Of a stretch of DNA of 27,827 bases, positions 18,994 to 27,827 are shown piece after piece; positions within the stretch are counted from its first letter, which is position 1, and the number at the start of each line of letters is the position of its first letter. The notes below the pieces were generated by a model that had not been told where the DNA came from, did not search any database, and worked only from the letters and a program-made list of their open reading frames with translations. Both the position numbers and the translations under genes were made by a program. The stretch comes from Neolecta irregularis DAH-3 (Eukaryota; Ascomycota; Neolectomycetes; Neolectales; Neolectaceae): contig LXFE01000714.1 in assembly GCA_001929475.1 (NCBI GenBank), forward strand, positions 1 through 27,827, read 5' to 3'.

Positions 18994-20254
18994 CTATCTT
19001 TTCTTTGCCTCTCTTCCACCCTGCTCTCTAAATCCCTGTCGATTTGCCGAGAGCAAAATAGATTCCACCTGTTCAACCACAGGATCAATAATACTCAGAC
19101 ACGTCAGACGTGCCAATGTCTCGTGTTTGCCAAGTAATTTCTGCGCGTTTATGTCCCATATCGTGATATCTCCACTAGAGGTTGCAGTCACGAGGAAATC
19201 TACTTCAAGCACTCGTACAATACCAAATGTTTTGACTCTTAAGGTTAGTTTAAATCTGCAAGGCAAATACCTACCGAGAACTATGCCCTGAAAATTCAAG
19301 AAGAAGCTTCCCGTTTTTGGAATTGTACATTTTGACTGACCTGTCTTCACACGCTACCAAGATAACTTCTCCATGGTTAATGTGGTTGTAGTACTCCATC
19401 GCATGAAGTCTAGTATTCGTGTCAATTTCGAGTACCTTTAGTATTTCCTGAAGATTTACCCAAGCAGAGAAACGTGGGCAAACCATATTATACACGGCTA
19501 CCTTTCCAATAGACATGAGGGCAAATTTATCACCTTCCCTGTTCCACTTCACACACAGTCCCTCTAACAATTAGGTTGAAGCTCAAATTTCAAACGTACC
19601 ATATTCAATCTTCTGAACATTAGCCTTCCTACCAGTCATCATGTTCCAAAGCCGCATTGTCCGGTCTCTTCCAACGCTCAGCGCAATTTTCCCGGATGGA
19701 TGAATGGCAACATCGTTCACTGATCCTTTGTGGCCCTTCAGGATTTCTTGTGGATCCCAATTTTTCGTCGACCAAATGATCATTTTGCCGTCTTCACTAG
19801 TAGATAACATATGACCGCGAAATGGAAAGTATATGGACGTAATCGCCCCGGAATGTGATATGAGCGACCCAAGATCTTTGCGTTTCTTCAAGTCATGTAG
19901 TCTATAACAATAAGTTGCAGCCTAGGGAAGATTTACTTGATAATTTCATCGGATCCACCTGTTGCTAGATATCGACCTTTTGCGGCTACACATTTGATCG
20001 GTCCAAGATGCGCAGAAAAAATGAACACTGGGAGAAATACTGTTGATTTCTATCTTGGTTTAGTATCCAACTCCATTAGTAAGTGATACGCCATCCACAA
20101 TTTTCACATCATAACCATGTAAAACTCGTTCATAGCATCCTGTCACTACACGAAACGTATCACCAGCTATGGATAATGGTATTTCAGGATGAGACGTCGA
20201 AATTTCTGTTTCCCCGTCCTGATTCGAACGTTCAAGTTTCCTTTTTGTTCCCAT
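18994..20254 (-). CDS. MAK11: WD40 protein Mak11/PAK1IP1, 5 exons, 366 aa
   Basis: Nucleolar WD-repeat protein needed for 60S ribosomal subunit maturation. Exons (descending) 20254-20092, 20039-19937, 19901-19600, 19563-19275, 19237-18994. Conserved parts: FRVVTGCYERVLHGYDV, FIFSAHLGPIKCVA, GRYLATGGSDEIIKLHDL, LISHSGAITSIYF, ILKGHKGSVNDVAIHPSGKIALSVGRDRTMRLWN, LVACEDRSVKMYN and TATSSGDITIWDI, which give about six WD repeats. Introns are 52, 35, 36 and 37 nt. Phase demands that the first intron (20040-20091) begin with GC (GCGTAT), so it is a second GC-AG intron; a GT start two bases later breaks the frame. With GC-AG the total is exactly 367 codons including stop. It is divergent from VID21 with a 388-bp shared upstream region. 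Confidence 0.93.
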
Positions 20255-20642
20255 CAATAAAAGTCGCCAACTATGCCGGGTCGGTTACGGAATTCCTCAA
20301 AATAAAAATCGCCCAATTCACCACCATATTTTAATTGCAAAACGTCCCACCAGGCACTCTATTAAGAAGAAAACAAAATTCACCTTTAATGAATTGGAGT
20401 ACAAAATTTTCCATATCCCATGTATTTGGAATTGAATTTTGCCGGTTCATTCATGGGAGAGCTTACCCCGCCCGAAATATTGTTAGACTTCAACCCCCAA
20501 TTTACAGGCCATCTCGAACTTTCCCTGTCTGACCCCAGTATCCCCGAAATTTTAGCCGGAGGCCTTTTCTCTTAGCGTCAAATCTGGCTCTGCGTAATAA
20601 ACAGCCTTTTCGTGTTTCAAAAGCCTACGTTGGCCGAGTAAG
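20255..20642. promoter_or_regulatory. Divergent promoter region between MAK11 and VID21
   Basis: 388 bp separates two head-to-head starts. It has no strong TATA box and no other recognised element; a weak 65-codon frame inside is not a gene. Shared regulation is possible but not shown by sequence. Confidence 0.5.
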
Positions 20643-23168
20643 ATGAAATCAAAGACATTCTCCGAACATTCACAGGAAGTCGACGATGCAACCCAATCTT
20701 TGAGAAAGCAAGTCATCTTCATATTCAGCAAGTTGAATTAATCTTGTAGCTGTGAGTTAGATACGAAATGTGATCGAGTACAATCTTTATTAGCAGCACG
20801 AAAGGAGCTTCTTGAACGACTTTATCAGATCACTAAGAACCTTGAGCTTCCGCCGGATTTTTCACCTGAAGTGATTAGTAGACAGAAACACCAGATGCGA
20901 GAGTACCTGATGCGTAATGATCTTGAAAGGTACATCCACTTATCTATCTTGCTCATAGCATCAGTGGTCATCGTTTTACAGCTGCCTCTTTACCGGAGGT
21001 GCTCAATCTTGTTGCAGCGGAAGCTTTTCCAGGGCGCCTCCCATCAGTTGAGGCACGTCATCCAAAAACTACTAGTTCTAAGTTTATAGAAACCAATTGA
21101 ATTGTCAAGACCATCATATAAAATAATCGTCCATGATCGCCCAAGCTCGCTTACAGATCTGCAATCCACACTTTCAACAACAATCTTTATCGCCAAGCGT
21201 GATCCAATGAACCGCCTCATTGACTCCGGCCGCAAAGTTCTCACAACCGAGCAACATTACGCCAATTATCGAGAGATGAAAGCTATTATCGCTTATGATA
21301 AAATCTCCAGATTGAAAGGCTCTAATAGTTGGAGTCACCGGCAACCTAAACGATTTATAGAACCACCTAGATCAAAGGTTCATTGGGACTTCATGATGGA
21401 TGAGGCCAAATGGCTGTATTTAGACTTCAAAGGGGAAAAAAGAGACAAACAAACTCTGGCACGTTTCTTCGCTTGTAAATGTGTAGAATGGCATCAAACG
21501 AGCGATAGATCATCCTTATCTATTAAAGTAATCATTTCCTTGTGTGGAAGAGTCAGTTTACCTATAGATCCAACACCCTCGTTATATTGAGCTGATTAAC
21601 TACAATAATCCACCTGATCAATACGATACAGATATGGAAGATGTTATCCTTGCCTGTCCAAAAGATGAACAGAAGCCATTACCATCTCCGCAGACTGATG
21701 AGTTCCTAACTCCTTCCGCGCAAACGCCGTCGCCTTTAACTGCACATTACGTCAATCCAATGGATCTGTACAATGAATTAGAAAGGATTCCGCTCTATGC
21801 ACCTCCGGACTATAATGTCATCGAACCATACGAAAATATTCTAGATGAACAAGAGATCGTTCCGATGATGCCCTTGGCTGACCAGAATCTTGATATTCAA
21901 TCCACGCACAATATTTTCATGTCCCATACGTCAGAAATGATCCTTGAATCTGTCCGAGAAAATCCCAACGCAACATATCAAACTCAACCAACAAACCAAA
22001 TACGAAGGAAAAATTCCTCCGGGGTGACTGCTGTTCGTCCACCTGATCCACCTCGACAAGCAAATCCTACACCGACATACTGGACATACGAAGAAGATGA
22101 ACATCTCATAAATCTTGTTCGAGAATATAATTCAAACTGGGAGTTGATCTCGTCCATATTATCGCCGAGTTCACAAATGAAATCGCCTACGTCAAGAAGA
22201 TCTCCCTGGGATTGTTTTGAACGTTGGATGATGATTGATCATATGGCTCCTTCGGCACCGCTCACTGGCTCTCATTTACGTCTTGTGAACGCTCGTCTTT
22301 ACCCGCCTGATGGACAAGTTCCACCTCTCCAGAAACGCAAAGAGATGTACAAACGGCCACCAAATCGGCTTGAATCGCACCCAAGACGCTGTCTGGCGGT
22401 GTTAGAAGGAGTTAAAAGGGCGATTAAAAAGAGGGAAGTTGTAGCGAGTAACAAGGCTTCGCAGGGTAGTATCCTATGTTGATTTTGCTAATGATTTATA
22501 AGTCAAGAGTCGTACACTTGAAAAGGTTCAAGCGGAGTCAGCGGCTCAGAAAACGAATATTCCTTCGCCGCTGGATCTTTCAAGACTAAAAGCTGATCGA
22601 GATGCTCAGTACGCTCAACAAATAACTTTACGAAGAGACCAAATGATGGCTCAACTTCAGGCGCGGATGGTAGTATTACCCCTACATGATTTCTCTGATG
22701 ACGAAGCAAATCCCACCGAACTGGAACCAACTGACTCCGGAACAACAAGGAAATATCCAACTCCAGCGGCTAGCAACTCAAAACCAGATCCAGCAACTGC
22801 AAAGGATGAGCCCATCTCTCCGTCCACCACCTCCGATAACAGCCCGTCCGCCTTCGCAACCACAGCAACAGTCCCCTTTTCGTCCAGCTTTAACACCTCA
22901 AATATCTCCCCACGGTTCACCAGGAACTCCAGTCCCTCGGCTTCAAATAGGTGCTGCTCGAAATGGTGTGTCAACGCTAAGTGCGACTGACCCAAGATTA
23001 GCCGGCCTCGCTCAGCATATGCGATCTACACCAACTCGGCCAACACCAGAAGAGATTCAGAGATTTGTCGATGGACAAGTGAAAAACGGCGACTTTATCA
23101 ATATAGCGAGGAATGCACAGGGCAGTCCGCTTCAGAGCTCTCCATCCAATCGAATTGAAAGTGCATGA
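20643..23168 (+). CDS. VID21: NuA4 scaffold subunit Vid21/Eaf1 (HSA and SANT domains), 7 exons, 764 aa
   Basis: Platform subunit of the NuA4 histone acetyltransferase in the nucleus. Exons 20643-20711, 20757-20929, 20959-21046, 21090-21527, 21568-22465, 22503-22669 and 22707-23168 add to exactly 765 codons including stop; introns are 29-45 nt. The HSA domain lies at about 200-255 (PPRSKVHWDFMMDEAKWLYLDF) and would bind actin/Arp4. The SANT/Myb domain lies at about 427-483 (YWTYEEDEHLINLVREYNSNWELIS...CFERW). A Gln/Pro-rich region (IQQLQRMSPSLRPPPP, QPQQQSPF) and a short conserved tail, EEIQRFVDGQ, follow. It is compact next to many fungal Vid21/Eaf1 proteins (often about 1000 residues or more). 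Least certain are the first acceptor (TGTGAG) and the 21047-21089 intron, both chosen to keep phase. Confidence 0.88.
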
Positions 23169-23556
23169 TACCCTCTTTTGGACTGAATGAAATGTTCAAG
23201 GCTTCATTGTTTTCATGTTTTCTAATTCTGCTGGTTAGTTTTTGCAGGCATTTATTTATACCGGATTCACTATCAGTTACGTTCATTGCCATTGTTGTTT
23301 TCTTGATGTATATTATGTTCGAGTAGGTCGTTGGTATATCAGATTTTGGATTTCATTCAGGTCATATGTATTGGTATTTCCACCGACTTCGTAGTGATTT
23401 TCGCTTCATTCTATAGAGATTTGTAGTGCGCAATTGGAAAAATACCCTTTCATTTCTTGTTTTGGGCAATGGAACAGGTCAATGACACTCATTTAAGAAA
23501 AAGATTGCCCAATTCTCGAGGGCGATAATTATTGTGAACAACCGTTGCCTGCGAAA
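23169..23556. other. Spacer between VID21 and the unknown six-exon gene
   Basis: 388 bp, T-rich after the VID21 stop. Presumably holds the VID21 3' end and the promoter of the next gene. No repeat or strong motif is seen. Confidence 0.4.
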
Positions 23557-24723
23557 ATGATATCAAGCTGTCTCGTCTTCAAATTACCGGATCTGGATAC
23601 AACGAACGAATGGACCGACGTGCATGGGTCAAAGCATTCTTTCTTGCATTCGAGATATTCAGATTATTCGGAACTGTAAAGGAAAAACAGAAATGTCAAT
23701 ATTTCATCAGGGGCGTTTTCAAACCGTTGAAGACAGAAACTATTCCACATCTTGTCAAGCGTACGGTGAAATGAGTCTTCGTAGCCCCTGGAATCTCGAA
23801 TCGACCTCACCCATCATTGCAGGACTACTCCTTTGTGGTATTGCTGCTACGTAACTAGCAGCGATGAACACTCAGTCTTTGGAACTAAGGACAGAGCAAA
23901 TAGATCGGTGTTTACAATATCAATACAACCCAAGCCTTTCTGAATCGCCTTTCCCCCAGTTTCAGATCCTCAGCATACTGGCCGAACTTGGCATCAGGGA
24001 TTGCAACTATTTGCTGCAAGACTCGTGGAAGGTCATGTCATCTGGTATGGCTTGAAAGCACTCTGGCACTCACCTGACAGAGGCGGTCGAAGAATTACGA
24101 TCTCATCTTGAACTACTATCATATCAACACATTATTGCGAAGAATGGCCTTGTAAGGATGATTAAAAGCGCCTTCTTGGGTCATGATATCCCTACCACCA
24201 CTCCACGAAGATTGAAGGATGGAAATTATTTGTCGAGTCGAGAGGAGGAAGATATAGTGCAAAGATTTCTCAAGAACGACATGTCCCAACTCCGAAAATA
24301 CCTTGAAAGTCTTGATTGGTCGAAAGAACAATATGAATTTGAGAAGCGAATAGCCTCGTTTGAGTTAAAGGCCGAATCAATGGCTTATTCTCCACATTAT
24401 TTCCGTAAACTGACGACATTCCCATTGAAGTTGTTTGTCCCTCATCTCTCACTATTACAACTAATTCGACAAGCAAGGGTAGATGTGTACAATCGTCGTC
24501 AAACACAACTACCGAAAGATATTCTTCCTATGTCAAATTATCGCTTACACCTACTCAATTGCCTGCGAACTTTCAGTTAGTTCGACGACGTCAAGGGAAA
24601 CCAGTACCAATTTTAATACCGGGAAGGGCAGAGATAGATAGGCGACAAATCAATTTTGTCAATCAGCTGTATAGAAAACGGTTGATATTGGCTAAGAGAA
24701 GGCAAAGTCCAGGATTTCATTAA
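23557..24723 (+). CDS. Unknown protein, 6 exons, 326 aa
   Basis: I do not recognise this protein. Exons 23557-23675, 23711-23753, 23785-23907, 23960-24044, 24081-24486 and 24519-24723 join into exactly 327 codons including stop; introns are 35, 31, 52, 36 and 32 nt, all GT-AG. The predicted protein reads smoothly across the junctions: MISSCLVFKLPDLD, GVFKPLKTETIPHL, DLTHHCRTTPLWYCC, FQILSILAELGIRDCNYLL, a helical charged centre (EAVEELRSHLELLSYQHII, EDIVQRFLKNDMSQLRKYLE), then a very basic C-terminus (LVRRRQGKPVPILIPG, NFVNQLYRKRL, AKRRQSPGFH). No signal peptide or membrane helix is evident. The basic tail would suit a nuclear, nucleolar or mitochondrial protein. No single exon is convincing alone, so the model rests on phase and codon coherence. 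Confidence 0.55.
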
Positions 24724-25498
24724 ATTTGGTGATGTTGGATGTATTAAATGCTGAATCACAGGCAACAACGTCAATATATTATTCCTCTTTTAAAGTTTCT
24801 TGAATATCTGTTTCAGTGGGCAACTGTACAGTTGTACTCCATAAAATATGTAGTTATATAGGCTTGGAAAATTGTCTGAAACAAGAAATTTCAGGTAGAA
24901 GACGATAGTACCAGGCTGGATTTTATGGAAGATGAGATTTTAGTTTTTTGCTAGAACTAACAACTATTCTAAAGCAACTTTTTTATTTCTGCTGTATTAT
25001 AATGTTTTAGTTGTTCTATAGACATTAGATATCTGACCCAGCTTACTGGAATGTACATAAGTTCTAATTGTATTACATAGGCTCAAGATAATTGAACACT
25101 ATATATGATGATATTCTGAAACTTTTCTCTTACCAATAAGGCCCTTGACCAGTAAGGTGGTACATGTAGTCGAACCTGGCTATAACGAAGTGACTTAGTA
25201 GCGTGTTCAGTTCGTTAGAAGGAAGATTCGTGGTATATGACAGCAAAATACATTGGCAGACGGTTGGATTCATTATAAGGAGGAATTCGTTATACAGAGG
25301 TTCCCAATAGCCAGGGTTGGCTGTATCTCTATTTTCTGTATAGAATCTGATGGTTTGTATGTTGTGCTTAGGTTTTCTCCAAAGTGCTATGTCATTGCAT
25401 TTTGAAACCTCGAAGAATGCAACATATATAAAAGTGTGGATTTGGTGCTGAAATCTGGGGATCTTTTGTCACTGATATCTCGAGGTTGAGTATATGTA
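24724..25498. other. Spacer, AT-rich, with palindrome and MITE-like remnant
   Basis: No gene recognised. Contains the perfect 14-bp palindrome CAACTGTACAGTTG (24821-24834) and the inverted-repeat element at 25172-25303. Confidence 0.5.
25172..25303. mobile_element. MITE-like remnant with pogo-type inverted ends
   Basis: GAACCTGGCTATAACGAA (25172-25189) and TTCGTTATACAGAGGTTC (25286-25303) are inverted repeats that match at 15 of 18 positions and enclose 132 bp. The wording AACCT..TATAACGAA at an end, with a second sub-terminal ATTCATTATAAGGAGG copy just inside the right end, resembles terminal repeats of pogo/Tigger-like elements and their MITEs. No transposase frame is inside. True element ends and target duplications were not identified. 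Confidence 0.45.
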
Positions 25499-25851
25499 TC
25501 AATGATCAAAGTTGAAAATCAGACAGAACTGTCTGGAACGAACCTGGAACGCTAATCCGTGCCCAATCGCGATTGAGTGCAGGTCCCTGGAACTAATCAC
25601 CGGCCCCTTTTCTTCCAAATCGTCTATAATTAAGAACGCCAATTCTGGCTCAATCTTCTCTAACTCGAAATATACATTTATCTCAGAAGGAAAAACCTCC
25701 TGAACGCGATTATCAATATCTTCGTTCCCTTTCGCCGCTCTTTGTCATAGTTCAGCTATAAAACGACGGGGTACTGCCCGAGGAGAACTTCAGAAATAAC
25801 AACTATGGGATTAGAAGTATTCAGCGCGGCTACCTCTGAAGTCGTTTCCAT
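25499..25851 (-). CDS. Alternative antisense model: hypothetical protein, 2 exons, 105 aa
   Basis: Exons (descending) 25851-25775 and 25739-25499 join in phase over a 35-nt intron (GTACCC...GACAAAG, with GCTGAAC as possible branch) into 106 codons including stop. The second exon is a stop-free minus-strand frame without any ATG: NVYFELEKIEPELAFLIIDD, LEEKGPVISSRDLHSIAIGH, GLAFQVRSRQFCLIFNFDH. Family unknown. It competes with the plus-strand gene at 25805. The second exon reads like protein, so a real minus-strand gene with another first exon is also possible. Confidence 0.3.
25757..25763 (+). promoter_or_regulatory. TATA box candidate for the 25805 gene
   Basis: TATAAAA lies 42 bp before ATG 25805, in context AGCTATAAAACGACGGGG. 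Spacing is compatible with a short leader. It lies inside the intron of the rival minus-strand model. Confidence 0.4.
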
Positions 25852-26200
25852 TATTCCACAACGCGCTGCATGGCTTATAACAATATCCGCCTCCAAACAG
25901 ATAGTTGCCGATAAAATATCGCACCTGCAAGCGCTACCCTTGCAAGCTCGATGTCAGCGTCTCGGAAGCTATTCGTTCAACGATGTCATCAGCGGTTATT
26001 GTTATTGCGCAGAGAAGCTCGATAATTCGAGACGATTGATAGAAAATATACCAGGTGACCGCATTGACTCGTCGAGTATGGATCGTCTGGAACGCGAAGT
26101 CGGGGAGACCCGTGAAGAAATCCGAACCTGGGAAGGTCGGATGGATCACATGTTGGAGGTTCTGAATACCAGTTTAGGACGGATACCAGACGGACAATGA
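25805..26200 (+). CDS. Hypothetical protein, 131 aa
   Basis: Single open frame from ATG 25805, with TATAAAA upstream and context AACAACTATGG. I do not recognise a family. The N-terminal half is mixed (MGLEVFSAATSEVVSIIPQR, ADKISHLQALPLQARCQRL); the C-terminal half (MDRLEREVGETREEIRTWEG, then RMDHMLEVLNTSLG) is charged with heptad-like spacing and probably helical or coiled-coil. No signal peptide is seen. An antisense two-exon model (25851 down to 25499) overlaps its first 47 bases and upstream DNA, and only one of the two is likely to be real. I prefer this one because it is longer, unspliced and has a promoter-like element. Confidence 0.5.
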   Translation: MGLEVFSAATSEVVSIIPQRAAWLITISASKQIVADKISHLQALPLQARCQRLGSYSFNDVISGYCYCAEKLDNSRRLIENIPGDRIDSSSMDRLEREVGETREEIRTWEGRMDHMLEVLNTSLGRIPDGQ

Positions 26201-27026
26201 TTAATTATGCAAGGAGTTTCTGATATCTGGTTTATTCATGATTCCAAGTTCTAGGTTATTAGGGTGCTTTTATGGGCGGACAGGGACCATGGGGGATTGG
26301 AGTTCTGATATTCTTCTTCTGATAAGATAGCATTGTCTCTTTACTACTGATGTCTGATGTGATTTTTAAATTAAATTAATTGCTAAAGGTGAGTTCTTGT
26401 AACATAAGGAAAATTCCCTTTTAGGTTGTGGAGTACAAGGAGGCTGGCAATGATAATAAATCAGGACCTTTGAAGATTGAGGGACTATTACATTAATATC
26501 TACCAATCACTTGGGTTGAAATTGATACTTGTGATAAAAAAACTTTAATATATAGATATCTTTGGTATATGAATGGGTAATAAATCGGAGATTGGAGATT
26601 TAAGTTAGAACAGTAAAAATAATAGTTAGCTTGTAAGGATTAGGATTGGAGATAAACCAAATAAGGTAAAACTTAGAAATATATTGCTAAAGTATTATAA
26701 ATACTTTACGCTAGTAGTTTAGTACTCAGGATTCCATATAAATAGCAATATATATAACCTTTAATCTTTAACAAATATCTTCGTAAAATAGTATAAATTA
26801 TATTATAATATTTCCTCAAAATATCTCATTATATATCATTTATTAAATAAAGAAAATATTTTAATAGTAACAAAAGTTATATTTTTGTATAAGTAAGACT
26901 ATATTATATTTTCTATATATGTTATATTTAGTCAAATAGTATGACTAGGTGAAGATAATTAGTATTGTTGCACTAATATTATACTAATAATATACCTAGT
27001 ATATTAAGGTAATTATGTAAATAGAC

Positions 27027-27057
27027 TATAAGTAGATAATCTTCTAATCTACTTATA
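27027..27057. repeat. Perfect 11-bp hairpin
   Basis: TATAAGTAGAT (27027-27037) pairs with ATCTACTTATA (27047-27057) around a 9-nt loop. Confidence 0.7.
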
Positions 27058-27390
27058 ACACTCATGTTCCACTTTGTTGTGGTAGAGAGGTAGTGCTAGG
27101 TTTGGTTATTAGGGATATATTAATTGGTAGATCTATTAGAATATATACTTACTAAATTTCTCTCTATTGTTCTATATAGTTTATTATTATATTATAAGAT
27201 ACTATATTTTAAAGATAATCAGGCTTGACTATTAGCTACACTAGTACTAAGTTAAGCAGGAGGTTAGTGTAATTTATATAGGTATATCACAAGTGTAAAC
27301 TTCACTGAGAGGTCCAGAGCAACTTTATTACCCAATATTATATATGTAAGGAGCATGCTCTGGTGGTTAGTATAAACACCAGATGTGGTC

Positions 27391-27447
27391 TAGTGGCAGA
27401 AGATCCTGGAAGATACTGGAACCTTCCAGTATATTCTGTAGCCACTA
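27391..27447. repeat. Nested long hairpin
   Basis: Outer TAGTGGC (27391-27397) pairs with GCCACTA (27441-27447), followed by AGAA with TTCT. Inner ATACTGGAA (27413-27421) pairs with TTCCAGTAT (27424-27432) around CC. The arms are too regular for chance in such AT-rich DNA. Confidence 0.65.
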
Positions 27448-27490
27448 ATTAGCAGCATTACTGTATTATAAGTAGATAGGCTGACTATAG

Positions 27491-27520
27491 CAGTACTCTT
27501 GTCTTCAACCAAGAGTACTG
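27491..27520. repeat. Perfect 11-bp hairpin plus direct repeat
   Basis: CAGTACTCTTG (27491-27501) pairs with CAAGAGTACTG (27510-27520) around an 8-nt loop. The right arm continues into ACGAGTCAG, and AAGAGTACTGACAAGTCAG recurs about 46 bp later. Confidence 0.7.
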
Positions 27521-27588
27521 ACGAGTCAGGTATGTAGCAATATAGGTCTTTAACAAAGAGTACTGACAAGTCAGCTCTTAATAGATAC

Positions 27589-27795
27589 ATGGTATCTTAC
27601 AATTGGAAGTCTTACGGTGTGGACACTGTAGGCGAGATAATGCAGATGCGATATAACAACTATGTAAGCACTCCAAGGATCCTAGAGATTGGGTTACACA
27701 GGACAATCGGGTTACAAGGTGGCGATCATGTTACAGGAATGGACTGGGTGGATCTGGAGCGACACTCAGACTGGTATGCTAGCAAGCAACAATGA
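27589..27795 (+). CDS. Weak hypothetical ORF, 68 aa
   Basis: ATG-initiated frame (MVSYNWKSYGVDTVGEIMQM... ending WYASKQQ) in DNA of more normal composition than the stretch to its left. No family is recognised. It contains small internal repeats (GGGTTACA twice and GTTACAGG). It could be an exon of a gene running past the window or a repeat fragment. Confidence 0.2.
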   Translation: MVSYNWKSYGVDTVGEIMQMRYNNYVSTPRILEIGLHRTIGLQGGDHVTGMDWVDLERHSDWYASKQQ

Positions 27796-27827
27796 ACAAG
27801 TCTACTATCTCAGTAGTTACAAAGTGA

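Larger units (their letters stand above)
26201..27588. other. AT-rich, gene-free stretch with hairpin cluster
   Basis: Very AT-rich, especially 26560-27300, with many TA steps and few CG dinucleotides by eye. Frames are short. The right part holds three perfect or near-perfect hairpins (27027-27057, 27391-27447, 27491-27520) and a direct repeat of AAGAGTACTGAC.AGTCAG (about 27511-27528 and 27557-27574). It could be a decayed, repeat-induced-mutation-affected element, but no protein domain is left to prove it. Confidence 0.45.

Noticed and set aside
27390-27590. 66-codon minus ORF with an internal repeat (SVLFVKD / SVLLVED)
   Set aside because: The amino-acid repeat simply reflects the DNA direct repeat and hairpins; composition is AT-rich non-coding.

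Overview
The window looks like nuclear DNA from a fungus, probably Dikarya, though I cannot fix the lineage. The grounds are: split protein genes with GT-AG introns and CTAAC/CTGAC-type branch sites; fungal-type proteins (Ded1 helicase, Mak11, Vid21/Eaf1 of NuA4, single-chain pyruvate carboxylase, Tvp38, a wax-synthase-like acyltransferase, a small secreted protein); TTAGGG-type telomere motifs; and a tRNA-Pro with an intron at position 37/38. The introns are remarkably short. I rebuilt 42 of them (29-52 nt, mostly 31-40) in eight genes from protein conservation and reading phase. The assembled coding lengths are exact multiples of three, which supports the exon maps.

Layout. 1-545: GC-rich low-complexity DNA, a telomere-like motif and copy 1 of a structured dispersed repeat. 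546-1538 (+): wax-synthase-like membrane acyltransferase. 1539-2432: AT-rich spacer. 2433-3237 (+): Tvp38/TMEM64-family membrane protein, 5' end unresolved. 3234-3515: G-box minisatellite. 3545-7466 (+): pyruvate carboxylase, 14 exons. 7467-8332: spacer with a strong hairpin. 8333-9990 (+): eIF2 gamma, 8 exons. 10145-10238 (-): tRNA-Pro(AGG) with intron. 10241-10788 (+): candidate small mitochondrial protein. 10853-11814 (+): HIS1. 11815-13483: gene-poor, with a GC-rich island and a second telomere-like motif. 13484-13954 (-): small secreted protein. 13955-16280: no recognised gene; holds repeat copy 2 and tandem repeats. 16766-18810 (-): DED1. 18994-20254 (-): MAK11. 20643-23168 (+): VID21/EAF1, divergent from MAK11. 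23557-24723 (+): six-exon gene of unknown function. 25150-25320: possible pogo-like MITE remnant. 25805-26200 (+): hypothetical coiled-coil-like protein, with an antisense rival model. 26201-27588: AT-rich DNA with a cluster of perfect hairpins. 27589-27795: weak ORF.

The recognised genes are ordinary housekeeping genes: anaplerosis (PYC), translation initiation (eIF2 gamma, Ded1), ribosome biogenesis (Mak11), histidine synthesis (HIS1), chromatin acetylation (Vid21) and membrane functions (Tvp38, acyltransferase). They do not form a cluster. The most interesting material lies around them: a repeat family whose hairpins are conserved although its sequence is not, a minisatellite that begins on one gene's stop codon and ends just before the next gene's start, the very compact splicing, two GC-AG introns, GC-rich islands and a few coherent but unrecognised genes.
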